Below, piece after piece: positions 4,664 through 5,900 of a stretch of 5,900 nucleotides of DNA (its first letter is position 1; the number at the start of each line of letters is the position of its first letter). This DNA is from UBA10107 sp964572885. GTDB lineage: Archaea; Nanobdellota; Nanobdellia; Woesearchaeales; UBA10107. A program made the translations under genes and the position numbers. The stretch spans positions 1 to 5,900 of the forward strand of contig CAZNFC010000045.1 in the NCBI GenBank assembly GCA_964572885.1, written 5' to 3'. Under the pieces are notes generated by a model. That model ran no database searches, was not told where the DNA came from, and saw nothing but the letters and a program-made list of their open reading frames with translations.

Positions 4664-5900
4664 CTTTCGCTTCTTTTCCGCAATGAACGCATTTTCCTTT
4701 TGCTTTTTCTTCTAAAATAACTCTTGCGGTAACTCCTTCTGATTTGACTTTCAGTTCTTCCTCGCATTCAGGATCGTTGCAGAAAGGAGATTTTACTAAT
4801 TTTTTATTTTTAATCTCTTTTTCAAATGACTTCCAATCTTTCGCCTCTACAATACTGTCTTTAAGATATTTTAATGCCTTATTATACATATCATCATGCA
4901 TCGCTTCCAATGCTTCAGGGATCTTTTTTGAAATATCTTTTGTCTTTACGAATTCTTTCTTGCCTGTGTCTCTCCTTACTATCACGACCTGGTCATTCTC
5001 GACATCTTTTGGACCTATTTCTATTCTTAATGGGATTCCTTTTAATTCCCATTCAGTATATTTTCTTCCAGGAGCGTGTTCTGTCCTGTCGTCTAATATC
5101 GGATTATATGATTTCAATGAATTTGATATTTCCTTTGCTTTCTTTATCACTGCAGATTCTTTTCCTGCCAATAATATAGGAACTATTACAACTTTATTTA
5201 ATGCTGCTCTCGGAGGAAGGACTAATCCCTTATTGTCGGAATGAGTCATCACCATCCCTCCTATCAATCTTGTGCTCAATCCCCATGAATTCTGGAATGG
5301 TATATGTTCTTTTTCATCTTTCCCTAAGAACTTTACATTGAATGCCTTTCCGAATCTCTGTCCAAGCATATGAGATGTTCCGCACTGCAGAGCTTTTCCA
5401 TCAGGCATGAATCCTTCGATTGACAATGTGTAATCGGCTCCCTTGAATTTTTCTTTTTCTGTCTTTTTTCCTGTGATTACAGGAAGTGCAAGCAGATCTT
5501 TGCAAAGTTTTTCATATAATTTGATGTAATTATTTGTCTCTTTTTCGCATTCTTCTTTTGTCTCGTATGCGCAGTGTCCTTCCTGCCATAAGAACTCTCT
5601 TGATCTTAAGAATAATTTTGTAGCTTCAGTCTCCCATCTTACTACATTACACCATTGATTTATTTTCAATGGCAGATCCCTGTAGCTTCTTATCCATCTT
5701 GAGAATGAATCATACATTATAGTTTCTGATGTTGGTCTAACTGCTAATCTTTCTCCATCTCCTGTTATGTTCTTATCAAGCCATGCGACTTCTGGAGAGA
5801 ATCCTTTTGCATGCTCCTGCTCTCTCTTGAAGAAAGATTCAGGAATAAATAATGGAAAATAAGTGTTTTTTACATCTGTCGCTTCTATTATATTTTTATT
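4635..5900 (-). CDS. proS: Prolyl-tRNA synthetase, archaeal/eukaryote-type (partial, N-terminus missing)
   Basis: This class II enzyme attaches proline to tRNA-Pro using ATP. The frame continues upstream of the first internal Met (5717) to the right edge, adding 61 family-typical codons (with NTYFPLFIPES and RLAVRPTSET). The visible 421 residues therefore lack only about the first 55-60 of a protein near 480 aa. Fragment positions: RPTSE at 55-59, motif 2 (VVRWE) at 86-90, REFLWQEGH at 101-109, motif 3 (GLSTRLIG) at 207-214, anticodon-binding domain about 233-336 (beginning near NKVVIVPI), and C-terminal zinc domain about 337-421. The zinc domain has four Cys (374, 379, 404, 407) as CNDPEC and CVHC. 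It ends in Tyr, as expected for this subgroup, whose terminal Tyr enters the active site. The large bacterial editing insert between motifs 2 and 3 is absent, as in archaeal-type enzymes. The 3' end overlaps the convergent small gene by 29 bp. Confidence 0.97.
   Translation of the reverse strand, partial: NKNIIEATDVKNTYFPLFIPESFFKREQEHAKGFSPEVAWLDKNITGDGERLAVRPTSETIMYDSFSRWIRSYRDLPLKINQWCNVVRWETEATKLFLRSREFLWQEGHCAYETKEECEKETNNYIKLYEKLCKDLLALPVITGKKTEKEKFKGADYTLSIEGFMPDGKALQCGTSHMLGQRFGKAFNVKFLGKDEKEHIPFQNSWGLSTRLIGGMVMTHSDNKGLVLPPRAALNKVVIVPILLAGKESAVIKKAKEISNSLKSYNPILDDRTEHAPGRKYTEWELKGIPLRIEIGPKDVENDQVVIVRRDTGKKEFVKTKDISKKIPEALEAMHDDMYNKALKYLKDSIVEAKDWKSFEKEIKNKKLVKSPFCNDPECEEELKVKSEGVTARVILEEKAKGKCVHCGKEAKVTVLFSKAY
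4691..4713 (+). terminator. T-rich tract after the 4373-4663 gene, possible termination region
   Basis: Sixteen of 23 plus-strand bases are T, in runs of 4, 4 and 5, starting 28 nt past the TGA at 4661-4663. Archaeal RNA polymerase and FttA both use U-rich RNA to end transcription, so this could terminate the plus-strand transcript. The tract is also the antisense of Lys/Glu-rich proS codons, which alone would make it T-rich. No hairpin precedes it. Confidence 0.25.

Noticed and set aside
4744..5244. 166-aa plus-strand open frame within proS (and a 101-aa one in another frame)
   Set aside because: It is antisense to the ProRS anticodon-binding and zinc domains, has Ser/Phe-rich composition and no TATA element at the right distance.
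4635..5717. proS starting at the internal ATG at 5717
   Set aside because: The frame is open to the window edge, and the upstream codons encode conserved ProRS segments, including the RPTSE motif needed for activity. The gene is cut by the window, not short.
1..5900. Defence system, mobile element or CRISPR array
   Set aside because: I saw no transposase, integrase, nuclease cassette, terminal inverted repeats or regularly spaced repeats. The only nuclease, FttA, is a housekeeping termination factor.

Overview
The window looks like chromosomal DNA of a small-genome archaeon. It is AT-rich and tightly packed, with a proteasome beta subunit, an archaeal KH/beta-CASP ribonuclease (aCPSF1/FttA) and an archaeal-type prolyl-tRNA synthetase. 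TATA/BRE promoters sit where archaeal promoters should. The compactness, the leaderless promoters and several short proteins I cannot place suggest a DPANN-like lineage (Woesearchaeota or Pacearchaeota style). That lineage call is inference; the archaeal call is firm.

Left part (1-1307). Two minus-strand genes, 33 bp apart, form a probable operon: a protein with two short propeller-like repeats (834 to 229), then the start of a membrane-anchored or secreted protein that runs off the left edge (195 to 1). A small membrane-anchored protein (936-1307) is transcribed divergently. The 101 bp between the two divergent starts holds one TATA/BRE promoter for each side, both placed for leaderless mRNAs.

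Middle (1309-3868). A minus-strand operon carries psmB (3868 to 3230) and then, after 28 bp, fttA (3201 to 1309). It pairs the 20S proteasome catalytic subunit with the factor that cleaves RNA and terminates transcription. fttA ends 1 bp from the stop of the convergent small gene.

Right part (3869-5900). A 94 bp divergent intergenic region holds back-to-back promoters and a perfect inverted repeat. It separates psmB from two plus-strand genes of unknown function (3963-4337 and 4373-4663), each apparently with its own leaderless promoter. The second overlaps the 3' end of convergent proS by 29 bp. proS (minus strand) enters from the right edge without its N-terminus.

No stretch over 300 bases lacks a gene. 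I saw no tRNA, rRNA, CRISPR array, insertion sequence or attachment site. I found no convincing new multi-gene system. The most interesting parts are the compact promoter region between psmB and the unknown gene, and the small orphan genes wedged between housekeeping genes.
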